A DNA stretch of 64,000 bases, from assembly GCA_029298735.1 (NCBI GenBank), contig JANSLP010000021.1:1-64000 (forward strand). Direction: 5' to 3'. Position 1 is the first letter of the stretch, and the number at the start of each line of letters is the position of its first letter. The stretch comes from Ophiostoma sp. CBS 140.51. Taxonomy: Eukaryota; Ascomycota; Sordariomycetes; Ophiostomatales; Ophiostomataceae. Of the stretch, positions 10,458 through 20,879 are shown in pieces. The notes under the pieces were generated by a model. It had not been told where the DNA came from, made no database searches, and saw only the letters and a program-made list of their open reading frames with translations. A program made the position numbers and the translations under genes.

Positions 10458-12328
10458 ATGAAGTTCTCCGCCTCCGTGGCAGCCCTCGTGCTCGCGGGTG
10501 CGTCGACCGTGGCCGGCATCCGCCATCATGGCAACATGAAGCCCCCACCGTTGTCTCTCGATAATGTCGTCAGCCGCCGTACCGCCAACCACGACAACGG
10601 CAATGTGCAGCACGCCCGCAAGATCCGTGGCACCAACAACGTGTGGGAGTCTTCGTCGGCTGCCTCACCCCGTGCTGTGCTGAACAACAACCCGGAGGCT
10701 GCGGCCCAGACCACCACATACGGCCAAGGCACCTTTGAGCAGCAGATTGACCACACGGATGCTTCGGTCGGCACATTCAGCCAGCGCTTCTGGTGGAGCA
10801 CCGAGTACTGGACTGGTCCTGGTGCCCCTGTCGTTCTCTTCACGCCCGGCGAGTCTGAGGCCGAGGGTTATACAGGCTACCTGACGAATAAGACTCTTAC
10901 TGGCCAGTTTGCCCAGGCCATTGGCGGCGCCGTCGTCATGTTTGAGCACCGCTACTGGGGCGAGAGCTCTCCCTACGCCGACCTGACCACCAAGAACCTC
11001 CAGTACCTGACCCTCGCCAACGCCATTGCCGACACCACCAACTTTGCTCGCAACGTGAAGCTCCCCTTTGACAACTCGACCGGCTCCAACGCCCCCAATG
11101 CTCCCTGGGTCCTGTCTGGTGGCAGCTACTCGGGTGCCCTGACGGCCTGGGTCGAGCACCTGGACCCTGGCACCTTCTGGGCCTACCACGCGAGCAGTGC
11201 CGTTGTTGAGACGATTGGCGACTTCTGGCAGTATTTCGAGCCCGTCCGCGCTGGTCTTCCCAAGAACTGCAGTGCCGATGTCACGCTGGTCATTGACCAC
11301 ATTGACTCGGTCCTGGCGAGCGGCTCGGACTCTGAGATCCAGGCGCTCAAGAACAAGTTTGGCCTTGGCTCCGTCGAGCACAATGACGACTTTGCCTCGT
11401 GAGTTCACCCCGACCGTTACGATATATAACCTTTATCTTACCTGTTCTAACAACCGCAGTGTCCTTGTGAGCGGCCCTGGCGCGTGGCAAAGCCATGACT
11501 TTGACACTGGTTACTCTACCGTCTTCCAGTTCTGCGACTATGTCGAGGTATGTCACCAAACTAACTCTTGCTCTTAATTTGGTCCATAGCTAGCCCTAAT
11601 ACTAACGACTAAAGAACGCCGTCGCTGGCGTGTTCAACTCGACCTGCAAGCCCAGCTCTGCCCCGGGCACCAACGGTGTCGGCCTGAAGAAGGCACTCAA
11701 CGGCTACGCCAAGTTCATCAAGGAGTTTGTTGTGCCTGGCTACTGCGAGAGCTTTGGCCCTGCGTTCCAGGGCACCTACAACACAGACTGCATGAACAGC
11801 CACAACGCCTCCAACCCCATCTACACAGACATTTCTGTTGACAACGCCATTGACCGCCAGTGGGTGTGGCTGCTGTGCAACGAGCCGTTTGAGTTCTGGC
11901 AGACGGGTGCTCCCGAGGGCACTCCTTCTCTGGTCTCTCGTCTTGTCGACTACGACTACCAGCAGAACCAATGCGCTCTGTACTTCCCCGAGGTCGAGGG
12001 CTACACGTTCGGCTCCAACTCCCGCATTGGCAAGACCCCCGAGGACGTCAACAAGTACACTGACGGCTGGTCAGTCACCAACACGACGCGCCTGATCTGG
12101 GCCAACGGCGAGTTTGACCCCTGGAAGGACGCCACGGTGTCGTCCGACTTCCGTCCTGGTGGACCTCTGGTGTCGACACCCGAGGCGCCTGTGAACGTCA
12201 TCCCTGGCGGTATCCACTGCAGTGATCTGATTTACGCCAACGCCGTTGGCAACGAGGGCGTCATGGCCATTGTTCAGGATGAGATTGCCACGATCAAGGG
12301 CTGGGTCGAGGAGTTTTACAAGCAGTAA
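10458..12328 (+). CDS. Secreted serine peptidase, family S28 (prolyl carboxypeptidase-like)
   Basis: Three exons: 10458-11398, 11460-11547 and 11615-12328. Both introns have GTGAGT/GTATGT donors and CTAAC-type branch sites. The spliced protein has 580 residues. MKFSASVAALVLAGAS is a clear signal peptide. The nucleophile lies in GGSYSG (Ser223). The acid is Asp511 in GEFDPWKD and the base His544 in GGIHCSDL, which is the S28 order. Conserved YGQGTFEQQIDH and EHRYWGESSPY also fit. S28 enzymes cleave after proline; fungal members are secreted and acid-active. Several N-glycosylation sequons (NKT, NST, NCS) are visible. The gene is isolated, with long upstream DNA and a CT-rich leader. Length and all catalytic residues are intact. 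Confidence 0.92.
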
Positions 12329-12348
12329 ATGTAGGTAGACTCGACATG

Positions 12349-12398
12349 GCTCAGGCGTGAGCTGTGCTCAGACATGAGCCGTGCTCAGACATGAGCGT
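12349..12398 (+). repeat. Short tandem duplication in the S28 3' flank
   Basis: The unit GTGCTCAGACATGAGC occurs twice in tandem, preceded by a degenerate copy (GGCTCAGGCGTGAGC). Each unit carries CTCA...TGAG dyad symmetry, so the transcript could form small hairpins. Confidence 0.6.
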
Positions 12399-12707
12399 TT
12401 GTTTCCTTCATTTTTCGTTACCCTTTTACTTTCCTTTGTTCCTTTTTTGTCCTCATTTCTTTCTTGTCTGTCGTTATATATCTTTCCTTTTTGTCGTTTC
12501 TTATTTTCACTTCTCTTCTTGTACATATATTTGGAGCCACGTTTGATTTGGACGGCTCGACATGGATAACATAGGTTTTAATTCCCGTACATATTTCACG
12601 GACTTATTGGGCGACGTTCCGTGTTTTTTTTTTAGAAGATACTGGAAGCATTGCAAGTTCTAGACAATACAACAGTTTTCTTATCCCGCCGTTCACATCC
12701 ATCTACT
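12399..12707. other. Short convergent intergenic region
   Basis: T-rich on the + strand. It lies between the convergent S28 peptidase and FAD monooxygenase genes and would hold both 3' UTRs. Nothing else was seen. Confidence 0.5.
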
Positions 12708-14127
12708 CTAGTTGTTTATCCGCTCTGGCTTCGTATCGCACAACGGAATGATCTTGCCTGTACGCAGTTCCTCGGCCGCGATGGCCGAGACTTCTGCCCA
12801 TCTCTCTCGTGTATCAGACTCGGCGTCAAAGGCATACAACCAGCGGTTGCGAATCTTGATGGACTCCGGGTCGATCTCCACACCCTCGTCAATGTTCTTG
12901 AGGGCATTGTGCCAGCGGTCACGCAGGTCCTCGCCGTTGGTCTGGCTCTGGCGGATCCGGCCGAACCGCAGCTTCTCGTAGGTGCGCGTGGCCAGGGCGA
13001 CATCACCTTGGGCCAGCGACAAACACACGGCCAGCACGCCCGCACTTTCTGTGGCTTGGCTGGCCCCTTGGGCACTCGTCGGCAAGTGCGCATGGCAGCT
13101 GTCCCCCAGCAGCGCAATCTGGTGCGACTGGGACGACACCCATGTCGGCAACGGGTCCCGGTAGCAAATGATCCAGTCCAAGCAGGCGTCGGTAGCTTCC
13201 ACCGCTTTCCGGATCCGCGGGTCCAGGTCGGCCACACACCGCCGCACCTCGTCCATATCGCCGGGTTGGAACCACGACTCGCCCTCCAGCATTTCCTGTT
13301 CGCGCTCGCGGGAGGGGATCTTGCGCGTCACGATCCAGTTGAATTCCTCGCCGTCCCGCAGCGTGTTTTGCACCAGGTGCGTATCCGGGCCGATCCAGAT
13401 ATTGACGCAGTCGTGGTCGACAAACTCGCGGGTGCCTTTGTCGTCAATCTCTTTTAGGAGAGAGCCCGGAAAGTACGCCCTGAAACACGAGTAGCCGCTG
13501 CTGCGCGGTGCATCCGCGAAGCCCAGGACCAGCTCGCGGGCGCGCGACTTGATGCCGTCGGCGCCGACAACCAGGTCGGCCCAATCGGTCGTGCCGTCGG
13601 AAAAGTACACCTTGACTGTCCTCCCTTTGATCGTGGAGCCCCCCTCGGCCGCGGGCGGCTCCTCATACTGCACCACCTCCCTCCCCATCCACAGGGGAAT
13701 GCCCGCCGCCCGCACACCATCCAAAAAAGCTTCATGGTAATCGCCCCGGTGGCCAATCCGCCCGGCCATGTCCATCAACGGCTGCGTCGCCAGCACCTGG
13801 CCGTCCCGCCACCGCCGGATTTGCATGGTTTCCGAGGAGTTGCCGATGGAGGTCAGTCGTGTGTACAGCTCGTCCGTTGCCTGCCACCGTTTGAGCAACT
13901 TCAAGGCATTCTCTCCAAGGCCGAGTGAGTCGCCCAGCCGTCGAAACGCCCGAATCTTTTCGTAGACGACGACGTCGTGGCCGTGGTGGCGCATAGCGAG
14001 AGCAGCGGCACACCCGCCGAGGCCGGCGCCGACAATGATGACTGTCAACGAAGGGGTTAGCAATTATCGGCCAGGGAAGAGATTGTTAAAGAAAGTCGGC
14101 CGTACCCTTCATCCTCTTGGTTTCCAT
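12708..14127 (-). CDS. FAD-dependent monooxygenase (salicylate hydroxylase-like)
   Basis: Two exons: 14127-14106 and 14041-12708, 451 residues. The tiny first exon encodes METKRMK plus one base. The 64-nt intron has a GTACGG donor, a TGCTAAC branch site and a GACAG acceptor. An ATG at 14063 overlaps the branch site and is a decoy start. The Rossmann motif VIIVGAGLGG follows directly (residues 8-17). The DG-type motif LVVGADGIKSRAR and the second FAD motif LLGDSCHAHLPTSAQGA identify a group A flavoprotein hydroxylase. Family members use NAD(P)H and O2 to hydroxylate aromatic rings; the substrate is unknown. The gene is divergent from a vanillyl-alcohol-oxidase-type gene across 792 bp, which suggests a shared role in phenolic metabolism (inference). 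Confidence 0.9.
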
Positions 14128-14919
14128 GGTCGGTACCAGAGCGGAAGTGTTCGATTTTGGTGTTAGGTTGAGGTTGGTCTTTGCAGTACAGTCGGGTGGT
14201 TGGTGATCTATCGCGATTGTGTCCTCGTTGCTTGCCTTCTCTCAAACCCTAAAATAAGTTCACTCAATTAAGACGCAGTCGCACATCTGTCCGGATCACC
14301 ATTTCCTGCAGTTTTTGTCTGACCTTCTTGGCTCCTTTCTTCTACATCCGTGTGCCGTCATATGGCCTGCCCCCTGTCTTTGAACAAGGTGGCACAGCAG
14401 CCATCTAAACTGAACAATCAATCCGTAGTCTCCATCTGCCGAGCAAAATGGTACCACACGTTCACTACACTGTATGAATGCGAGCTGCGTATTGCGTAGC
14501 CTTCGGGAGCGTCCCGCCGAACCCCGACTAACGGACAGTTATCCGGGGCTGTACGTGTGGGTGACCCCATACCAAGCAGCAGGCTACCCCAAGATGCGGG
14601 GGAATGAGTCGTCATGCGTGTCAACATCCACACTTTGAGCGTGTTGACAAAGAAAATGGTAATAAACATGGCGTCGGCGGCCAAGGCGCCGTCAATTTTT
14701 GTTCGACTTGCCGGATCCGACATCGACGGAGAAACGCAGCACGTCTTATTTGTATATCCGCGATGCGGACTTATATGAGTTGAGAGTGAAAAGAAGAGAA
14801 AAGAATAGAGTGCATCCAGATTTGATCATCGACAGGAAACAACTTTATTCGGCTTCGACACGCCCACAAGAGATTCATACAGCATACAGCATACAGCATA
14901 CAGCATACAGCATACAGCA
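14128..14919. promoter_or_regulatory. Divergent intergenic region between the two flavoenzyme genes
   Basis: 792 bp separate the monooxygenase (-) and the VAO-type oxidase (+). It must contain both promoters. No coding frame is convincing, and I could not assign a specific factor site. Confidence 0.5.
14876..14917 (+). repeat. Six perfect CATACAG repeats abutting a start codon
   Basis: Six uninterrupted copies of the 7-mer CATACAG end two bases before the ATG at 14920 of the VAO-type gene. They would lie in its 5' UTR. The heptamer is out of triplet phase, so copy-number change would alter leader length only. Confidence 0.9.
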
Positions 14920-16806
14920 ATGTCGAATTCAACCTCCAAAGTGCCCACCATCGAGGAGGAGTACAATGGCGCACCACCACGCCTGCAAGACGAGGCCACG
15001 GCCGTCCGCGACCGTTTGGCGGCGAACCGCACTCTGCCAGCAAGATACCCACGCCGCCGTGGCCTGCAACCGCCACCGGGCATGACCGCTGAAGCCTTTC
15101 TGGCGGCCATTGCTGAGTTGCGTGCCGAGCTAAAGGGCGGCGACGACTTGATTCAAATCAACGACGACGCTATCGACCTGGTCGACGGTTGGTACTTGGA
15201 CAAACCGGCATCCACACACGACGCGTTCCATGTCGCCGACCCGGAGAACCTGGCCAGCAGTGCCGTCATTTTTCCGCGGTCGACGGAAGACGTGCAGGCC
15301 ATTGTGCGGTGGGCCAACCGGCACACCTCGTCGTCAGCAGATGGAAAGACTCGCGGAGTTCCCCTGTACCCCATCTCCATGGGCCGCAATCTGGGCTACG
15401 GCGGCGCTGCACCGCGTGTCGCCGGCGGTGTCGTCCTCGACTTGGGGCGCAACATGCACCAAATCCTGTCGCTGGACGGCGGCAATGCCAGCTGTGTCGT
15501 CGAGCCTGGTGTCACCTACTTTGCGCTGTACGAGGCGGTGGAACGACTCAACGAAAAGAACAAGGACACTCAAACTCCTCTGTGGATCGACACACCCGAC
15601 TTGGGCGGCGGTAGTGTGCTGGGCAACGCCGTCGACCGCGGCGTTGGGTACACGCCCTATGGCGACCATTTCGGCAACCACTGCGGCATGGAGATTGTCC
15701 TGCCCGATGGGTCTCTGTTAAGAACAGGGATGGGTGCCTTGCCGGGTCCTGACGGGACCGACAATCCCGCGTGGCAGTCGTTCCAGCACTCGTTCGGTCC
15801 CGCCGTGCACGGCCTCTTCTCGCAAAGCAGTTTGGGCATTGTCGTCAAAATGGGGTTTCACCTAATGCCCGCACCGCCTGCGCACCAGTCGTACTGCCTG
15901 ACGTTCCCGCGGGAAGACGACTTCGCCGCCATTGTCGAGGTCATTCGTCCCTTGGCGCAGCAGGGCGTACTCGGCAACATCCCGCAGCTGCGGCATGTCG
16001 TACAGGAACTCAACGTGACGGGGCAGTCCAGGGAGACATTCAGGACAAAGGGTGGGAGCGGGCCGCTGTCGGCCGAGGAGGTGCACGCTGCCGCGGCCAA
16101 ACTGCCTCTGGGCGACTGTTCTTGGGTCTTTTACGGCACCCAGTACGGCCCCACCCAAGAGGCCCTGCAAAACCAACTGGCCGACATTTACAAAAAGTTT
16201 GCCGACGCCATCCCGGGCACGCGTCTTGTTTTGCCGGAGGATGTCCCCGCCGACCACTACTTGCACTCCCGCGCCCTAGTGTGTGCCGGTGTGCCCGTCC
16301 TGCGCGAACTCGACTGGCTCAACTGGGTGCCCAATGGCGCACACCTGTTCTTCTCGCCGATTGCACCCACACGCGGTGAAGATGCGCGGGCTCTGCACGC
16401 ACTGATTGCCGACTTGCACAAAAAGTATCAGTATGACCTATTCCCCACGCTCTGCGTGGCCGGCCGGGAGATGCACTACATTGCCAACATTGTGTATGAC
16501 CGAAGCAATGCCGATGCCAAACGGAGGGCCATCCAGTTGATGCGGGAAATGATTGCGGCGTGTGCAGCGCGCGGTTTCGGTGAGTACCGCACGCACCTGC
16601 TGTTTGCCGACCAGGTGGCGCGGACGTACAGCTGGGGTGGCCAGGCACTCCTCAAATTCCACGAGACGATCAAGGATGCACTGGACCCGCAGGGCGTGTT
16701 GGCGCCGGGCCGCAACGGGGTGTGGCCGGCGGCGTACCGGGGTGAAGGCTGGGAGCTAGGCGTCGACGATGTTGACCTAAATGTTATTGGCCCAAAGAAG
16801 AAGTAA
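14920..16806 (+). CDS. FAD-linked oxidase, vanillyl-alcohol oxidase family
   Basis: An intronless 628-residue protein. The FAD-binding PP-loop region (PISMGRNLGYGGAAPRVAGG) is followed by TPDLGGGSVLGNAVDRGVGY and the p-cresol methylhydroxylase-type C-terminal domain. LNWVPNGAHLFFSPI carries a histidine (His475) at the place I expect the covalently flavinylated His of VAO. YRTHLLFADQVART corresponds to the Tyr/Arg active-site region. VAO enzymes oxidise para-substituted phenols such as vanillyl alcohol or eugenol with H2O2 release. The protein is about 70 residues longer than the classic enzyme, mainly at its N-terminus, and has no signal peptide. The start is the first ATG after the CATACAG array. 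Substrate is inferred from family only. Confidence 0.92.
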   Translation: MSNSTSKVPTIEEEYNGAPPRLQDEATAVRDRLAANRTLPARYPRRRGLQPPPGMTAEAFLAAIAELRAELKGGDDLIQINDDAIDLVDGWYLDKPASTHDAFHVADPENLASSAVIFPRSTEDVQAIVRWANRHTSSSADGKTRGVPLYPISMGRNLGYGGAAPRVAGGVVLDLGRNMHQILSLDGGNASCVVEPGVTYFALYEAVERLNEKNKDTQTPLWIDTPDLGGGSVLGNAVDRGVGYTPYGDHFGNHCGMEIVLPDGSLLRTGMGALPGPDGTDNPAWQSFQHSFGPAVHGLFSQSSLGIVVKMGFHLMPAPPAHQSYCLTFPREDDFAAIVEVIRPLAQQGVLGNIPQLRHVVQELNVTGQSRETFRTKGGSGPLSAEEVHAAAAKLPLGDCSWVFYGTQYGPTQEALQNQLADIYKKFADAIPGTRLVLPEDVPADHYLHSRALVCAGVPVLRELDWLNWVPNGAHLFFSPIAPTRGEDARALHALIADLHKKYQYDLFPTLCVAGREMHYIANIVYDRSNADAKRRAIQLMREMIAACAARGFGEYRTHLLFADQVARTYSWGGQALLKFHETIKDALDPQGVLAPGRNGVWPAAYRGEGWELGVDDVDLNVIGPKKK

Positions 16807-17076
16807 ACAGTAGTTCAAAAGATTGAATTAAATGCATAAAAGACAGCAGATGCTGGAGATGCTAGAAATACTGTGCGGTGTGCAACAGATCTCGATATAA
16901 AACGGGAAAGATGCAGAGAAACGATACTGCCAAAAAAAGATAGGCAGTGCCCAATGTCCAAAACGCCGGCCAATGCCAGTGCAAATGCAAATCAAAAGAG
17001 ATGAAAAGCCAGCAACTGTAAACAAAAACAGAAACAAAATCACATCCCAGATATCAAATATGGCGCAAGCATAGCC

Positions 17077-20055
17077 CTAAATGGCCATGGCAACCAGCCC
17101 CTCGTAGGCCCGCTCGACCGTCTCCCCGCCCATGCCGGGGACATTGCGCAGCTGCGCCAGACTCTCAATCTGGTGGATCGGCGTCGTCAGCTCGGGGCTC
17201 ACGGGTTCGTCGTCGTTGCTGTTGCTGTGGACGATCTCGTCGTTGTCGTCGTCGTCATCCTCGTCACTCTCCTTGTCGTCCTCACTGTCGGTGGCCTCCG
17301 CACCGGCAACGCCGCCGCCACGCTCCAGATAGGAAACCAGCCCACGCGCCGTGCGGGCACTGACACCCTGCAGACCGCGAATGCGGGCCACATCGCGCGA
17401 GTTGACAATGTCCAACAACTTCTTCTTGCGGGGCGTCATAGCTACCAACGCAGCGGCCGACGAGGAAGTCGACAGACTGCGCGACTCATCGTCCGCATCG
17501 TCGCCATTGGAACTGTTGGGACCACTCGACAGAGACGTCTTGGCCGCCTTACGGCCCGACGGAGACCCTACCGGCAGTCGGCCAAGCATGTGGGTGCCCG
17601 TCCGACGACGCGGTGAGGGCGAGAACAGCGACTTCTCGGGGGCACTGGCGTAGTTAAGGCGTGGTACGGGAAGCATATCATCCTCGTCCTCTTCGGCATC
17701 CGCGTCAGCACCATCAGCGCCATCGTGGTCATGGTCAAAGTCCACGGGCGTCGTCACGTCGCCAGCAGAGACAGACCGGGCGGCCTCGATACGGCCAATA
17801 CGACGGAACGTGGGTGTTGTTGGTGTGGTCAGAGCAGTCGAGGCAGCAGTCACAGCCCGCTTGCGCTTGTGCGGCTGCTGCTGAAGCTGCTGTTGCTGCA
17901 GAGCCATCTTCCGCGGCGAGCTCTCTCGGCGGCCCATCTTAGCCTTGAGCCTGCTGATTTTGGAAAGCAGCTTGGCCTGGCCGGGGAAGTAGGGCAGGGC
18001 CTGCTCGTAGTAATGGAGGGCTACAGCATCATCGCCGACCTCCTTATGCTGGCGTGCAAGCAACAGGAAGCGCAGACCCTCAGCGCGCGGGTCGTCTTCG
18101 CCGCCATTGACGTTGCGAGCCGCGTTGGTGGTATCCTCGATGCGGCGCTCGAGTGCTTCGAGACGTTTCTGGACAGCCTCGCTGTTGTTGTTATTGTGGT
18201 GGTTGAGCTGCTCGAGCAGATATTGCTGCTGCTGCTCTTCCTTTTCGCGGGCCGCCAGAGCCTCGGCCACTTTCCGCTCGATAATGGCCTCTATCTGCTC
18301 GGCTGAGAACATGGGCGTGGATGCAGACACGGCTGCAGGTGGTGGTGGTGGCGGTGCAGCAGCAGAAACAGAAGGACGTGCAATGTTGGATGCCGAGTAG
18401 GGGTGAATCGAGGGCCGTGCCAGCTTGGAGGCTGTCACTTCAGACGGCCGCGGCTTGTGACCACCAATCTTGGTCGTGGCAAGAGATGGACGGCTTGCTG
18501 CAATACTTGAGAGTGGACCCATGCGAGACGACATAGAAGAAAGAGAGGAGGTTGTCGAGGAGGTAGGCAAGCCCGGTGTGGGCGGTGTTGTCGTCGATGA
18601 TGTCGTCGTCGATGAAGGCGCCGCAGCCTGGCGCGCCGGTTTTGCTGCAGCGCAGTCAGTATACACCATAAAGGCTTTGGCGGGCTTGTCGGCAGCGGCT
18701 GCTTTGGCCGTGGCCGCCGCCGCCGCATTGCCCGTCTGGATGTTGTGCGTGTTGCTCGTCAACGCACGCAGCGGTTGACGGGCCGGGCCAGACCCACTTG
18801 TTGAAGAAGAAGAAGACGAAGAGAAGACAGACGAAGCTGCTGTGGAAAGAGACATGGTGGAGGATGCTGCCGAGGCAGCCAGGGAGGAAGAAGTGGTCGA
18901 GGACGTCAAGGACCTGGGCAACTGTTTGAAGACGACCTCGTTTTCAATCTCGCGCACCTCGATGCGCTTGGCCCGCGACGAGACAGTCAGACTGCTCAGC
19001 GTGTCCAGATGGTAGCTGCGGACAGGCGCAAGGTTCAGAATCATGACGGTGATGCCATTGTTCTGGCCCAGAGACAGAATGCGCGTCATCTTGGACTCGC
19101 GGTAAGGGATCCGCTTCTCGCCACGGGCAATGGCGTCGACACACTGGCTCAGTACAAACAGACTCTTGTTGATGGCGGCCGACTCGACCAGCCGTTCACG
19201 GCCATTGTCTGTGCGGCGGTTGTCCTCGGAACCAGCCAAGTCAATGGCCGACGCCGTGCTCTCGCGCACCGACACAATCGACCCAGACCCGTCGTCCGAG
19301 TAGGTCGTCTGGGTCAGCTTGACACGCAGAATGGCGTGGCTGCGACTGCTGTGGGCATTGAGCTTGGTCGAGTGGGTGACGCGGTTCTGGTTGGCGGCAA
19401 TGTACAGCCGCTCAAAGTCGCGGAGGTCACCACAGTTTTGTTCGGAGAGGCCCACGACATAGGTCTTGTTGTCCTTTTCCCGTAAAGGGAGGCCCGTCGG
19501 TGTGCGCTTCTCGGGCGGCTCCAGCAGGTCGTACACCTTGTCGTTGTAGATTTCGTAGTACGACAGAGCCACGTCGACCTGGACAAGTTCTTCCGAGTCC
19601 TTGGCAATCTTCTTGCCTCGCCGAAAGACATGACTTAAAATGCGAGGGATGACGCCGCGGTCCGCCAGCTTCATGCCGCCGCGCATAGTGTGTGTCTTGC
19701 CGGTGCCAGTGACGCCGTACGCGAAGAGGGTAATGTCGAGGCCCTGGAAGAGTGCCTTAATGTGGGGGGCCACTGGGATACTGTTAGCAGGCCAAATGTA
19801 GGGAGACGGAATTGACAATCAGGAGAAGGTGTGTGATGTACCCTCCGCGTTGAACAGCTCTTCTTGCGTCGTGGCCTGGTCGTAGACGCCGTTGAAGGTA
19901 AACGAAAACTCCTCTTGCTCGTTCTTGGGACTGGGAATCTTGACAACGTTGGGTGGACAGCCAGGCTCGGAGCTGTCGACGCGGACAATCACGTCCTTGT
20001 CCAGCTCTTTGCCCGGCAGCAGTGGCCGCACCCGTGCAACCACGCGGACCGACAT
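17077..20055 (-). CDS. Kinesin-10-like motor with helix-hairpin-helix tail
   Basis: Two exons: 20055-19842 and 19772-17077, with a 69-nt intron (GTACAT...GCTAACAG...CCCAG); 969 residues. The motor starts at MSVRVVARVRPLLPG. The P-loop reads GVTGTGKTHTM (residues 91-101), where most kinesins have GQTGSGKT. Switch I is NAHSSRSHAIL and switch II IDLAGSE. A Ser/Ala/Thr-rich linker follows, then a short coiled coil (about 540-610) and a TPR-like HYYEQALPYFPGQAKLL stretch. The tail has a helix-hairpin-helix motif (VNSRDVARIRGLQGVSARTA) and a second similar motif at the very C-terminus (LAQLRNVPGMGGETV). Motor plus HhH is the arrangement of kinesin-10/Kid (KIF22), which binds chromosome arms. The gene is divergent from AIM24. 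Acidic runs near the end are low complexity. Confidence 0.88.
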
Positions 20056-20879
20056 GTTGTGTCTTGTGCTAGGTCGAACGACGAGTCGTGATCGAGGAAG
20101 AGAGTCGAGGACCACAAAGAGCCTGGTCGAGGAGGAAGTCGAAGAAGTCGAAAAGGAGGGTCGAGACCAAACAAACGAATCAATCCCGCGATGCCATCCA
20201 ATGCACGCACAACTCAATGCAAGAAAACAAAGAGGGGTATCCGCTGAAGAGCAAACAGCAAACAGAAGACAAAGGACAAACGAAAAACAAACGAAACGAC
20301 AGCCCACGGCCTGTCAAACTCAAAACTGTCGACTGGTTCTGCAGGTGTGGTTCATGAAGGTTTGGTCCAGTGTCCAGTGTTCGGGAGATTGTTTTGGGTG
20401 TGTGCTATTTTCCCATAATAATTTCCCATAATAATTGTCGGGTTGTTCCTTCCCACACACAAGCTCCCTTTCTTTGGTGGCACCTTCTCTCTGTGCGTGG
20501 TGAAGCGTGTAAAAACCCACCCCCTAGAAAGGGAAGGGTAGCGCGTCGAGCGTGTTTTCTGCGGGTCTTGTTGCCAGCAGCAACGGCAGGTGCGACCCAG
20601 TTGCGCCCACTGACACAGGCCAATTGGTGAAGACTGGTCCGTGCTTCTACAATGCCTAAAGAGGTCTAGCGCCAACTGCTCGACGGGAAAGCTTGGAAAG
20701 CTTGCAGAGCCGAATTGAGCACAAAAAAAGACGTCTGACGTTTTCTCCCGACGACGAAAGACGACCACGACACGACATTGACGACCACGACCATCGACGT
20801 CCATCGACGTCCATCGCACCGCCCACCAACAACTACGCACTTCGACTTCTTTGTCGTTGTCGCCACACTCGTTTACACA
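20056..20879. promoter_or_regulatory. Divergent intergenic region between kinesin and AIM24 genes
   Basis: 824 bp with both promoters. There are CGA-rich short repeats near 20750-20815 (GACGACCACGACCATCGACGTC). No gene seen. Confidence 0.5.
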
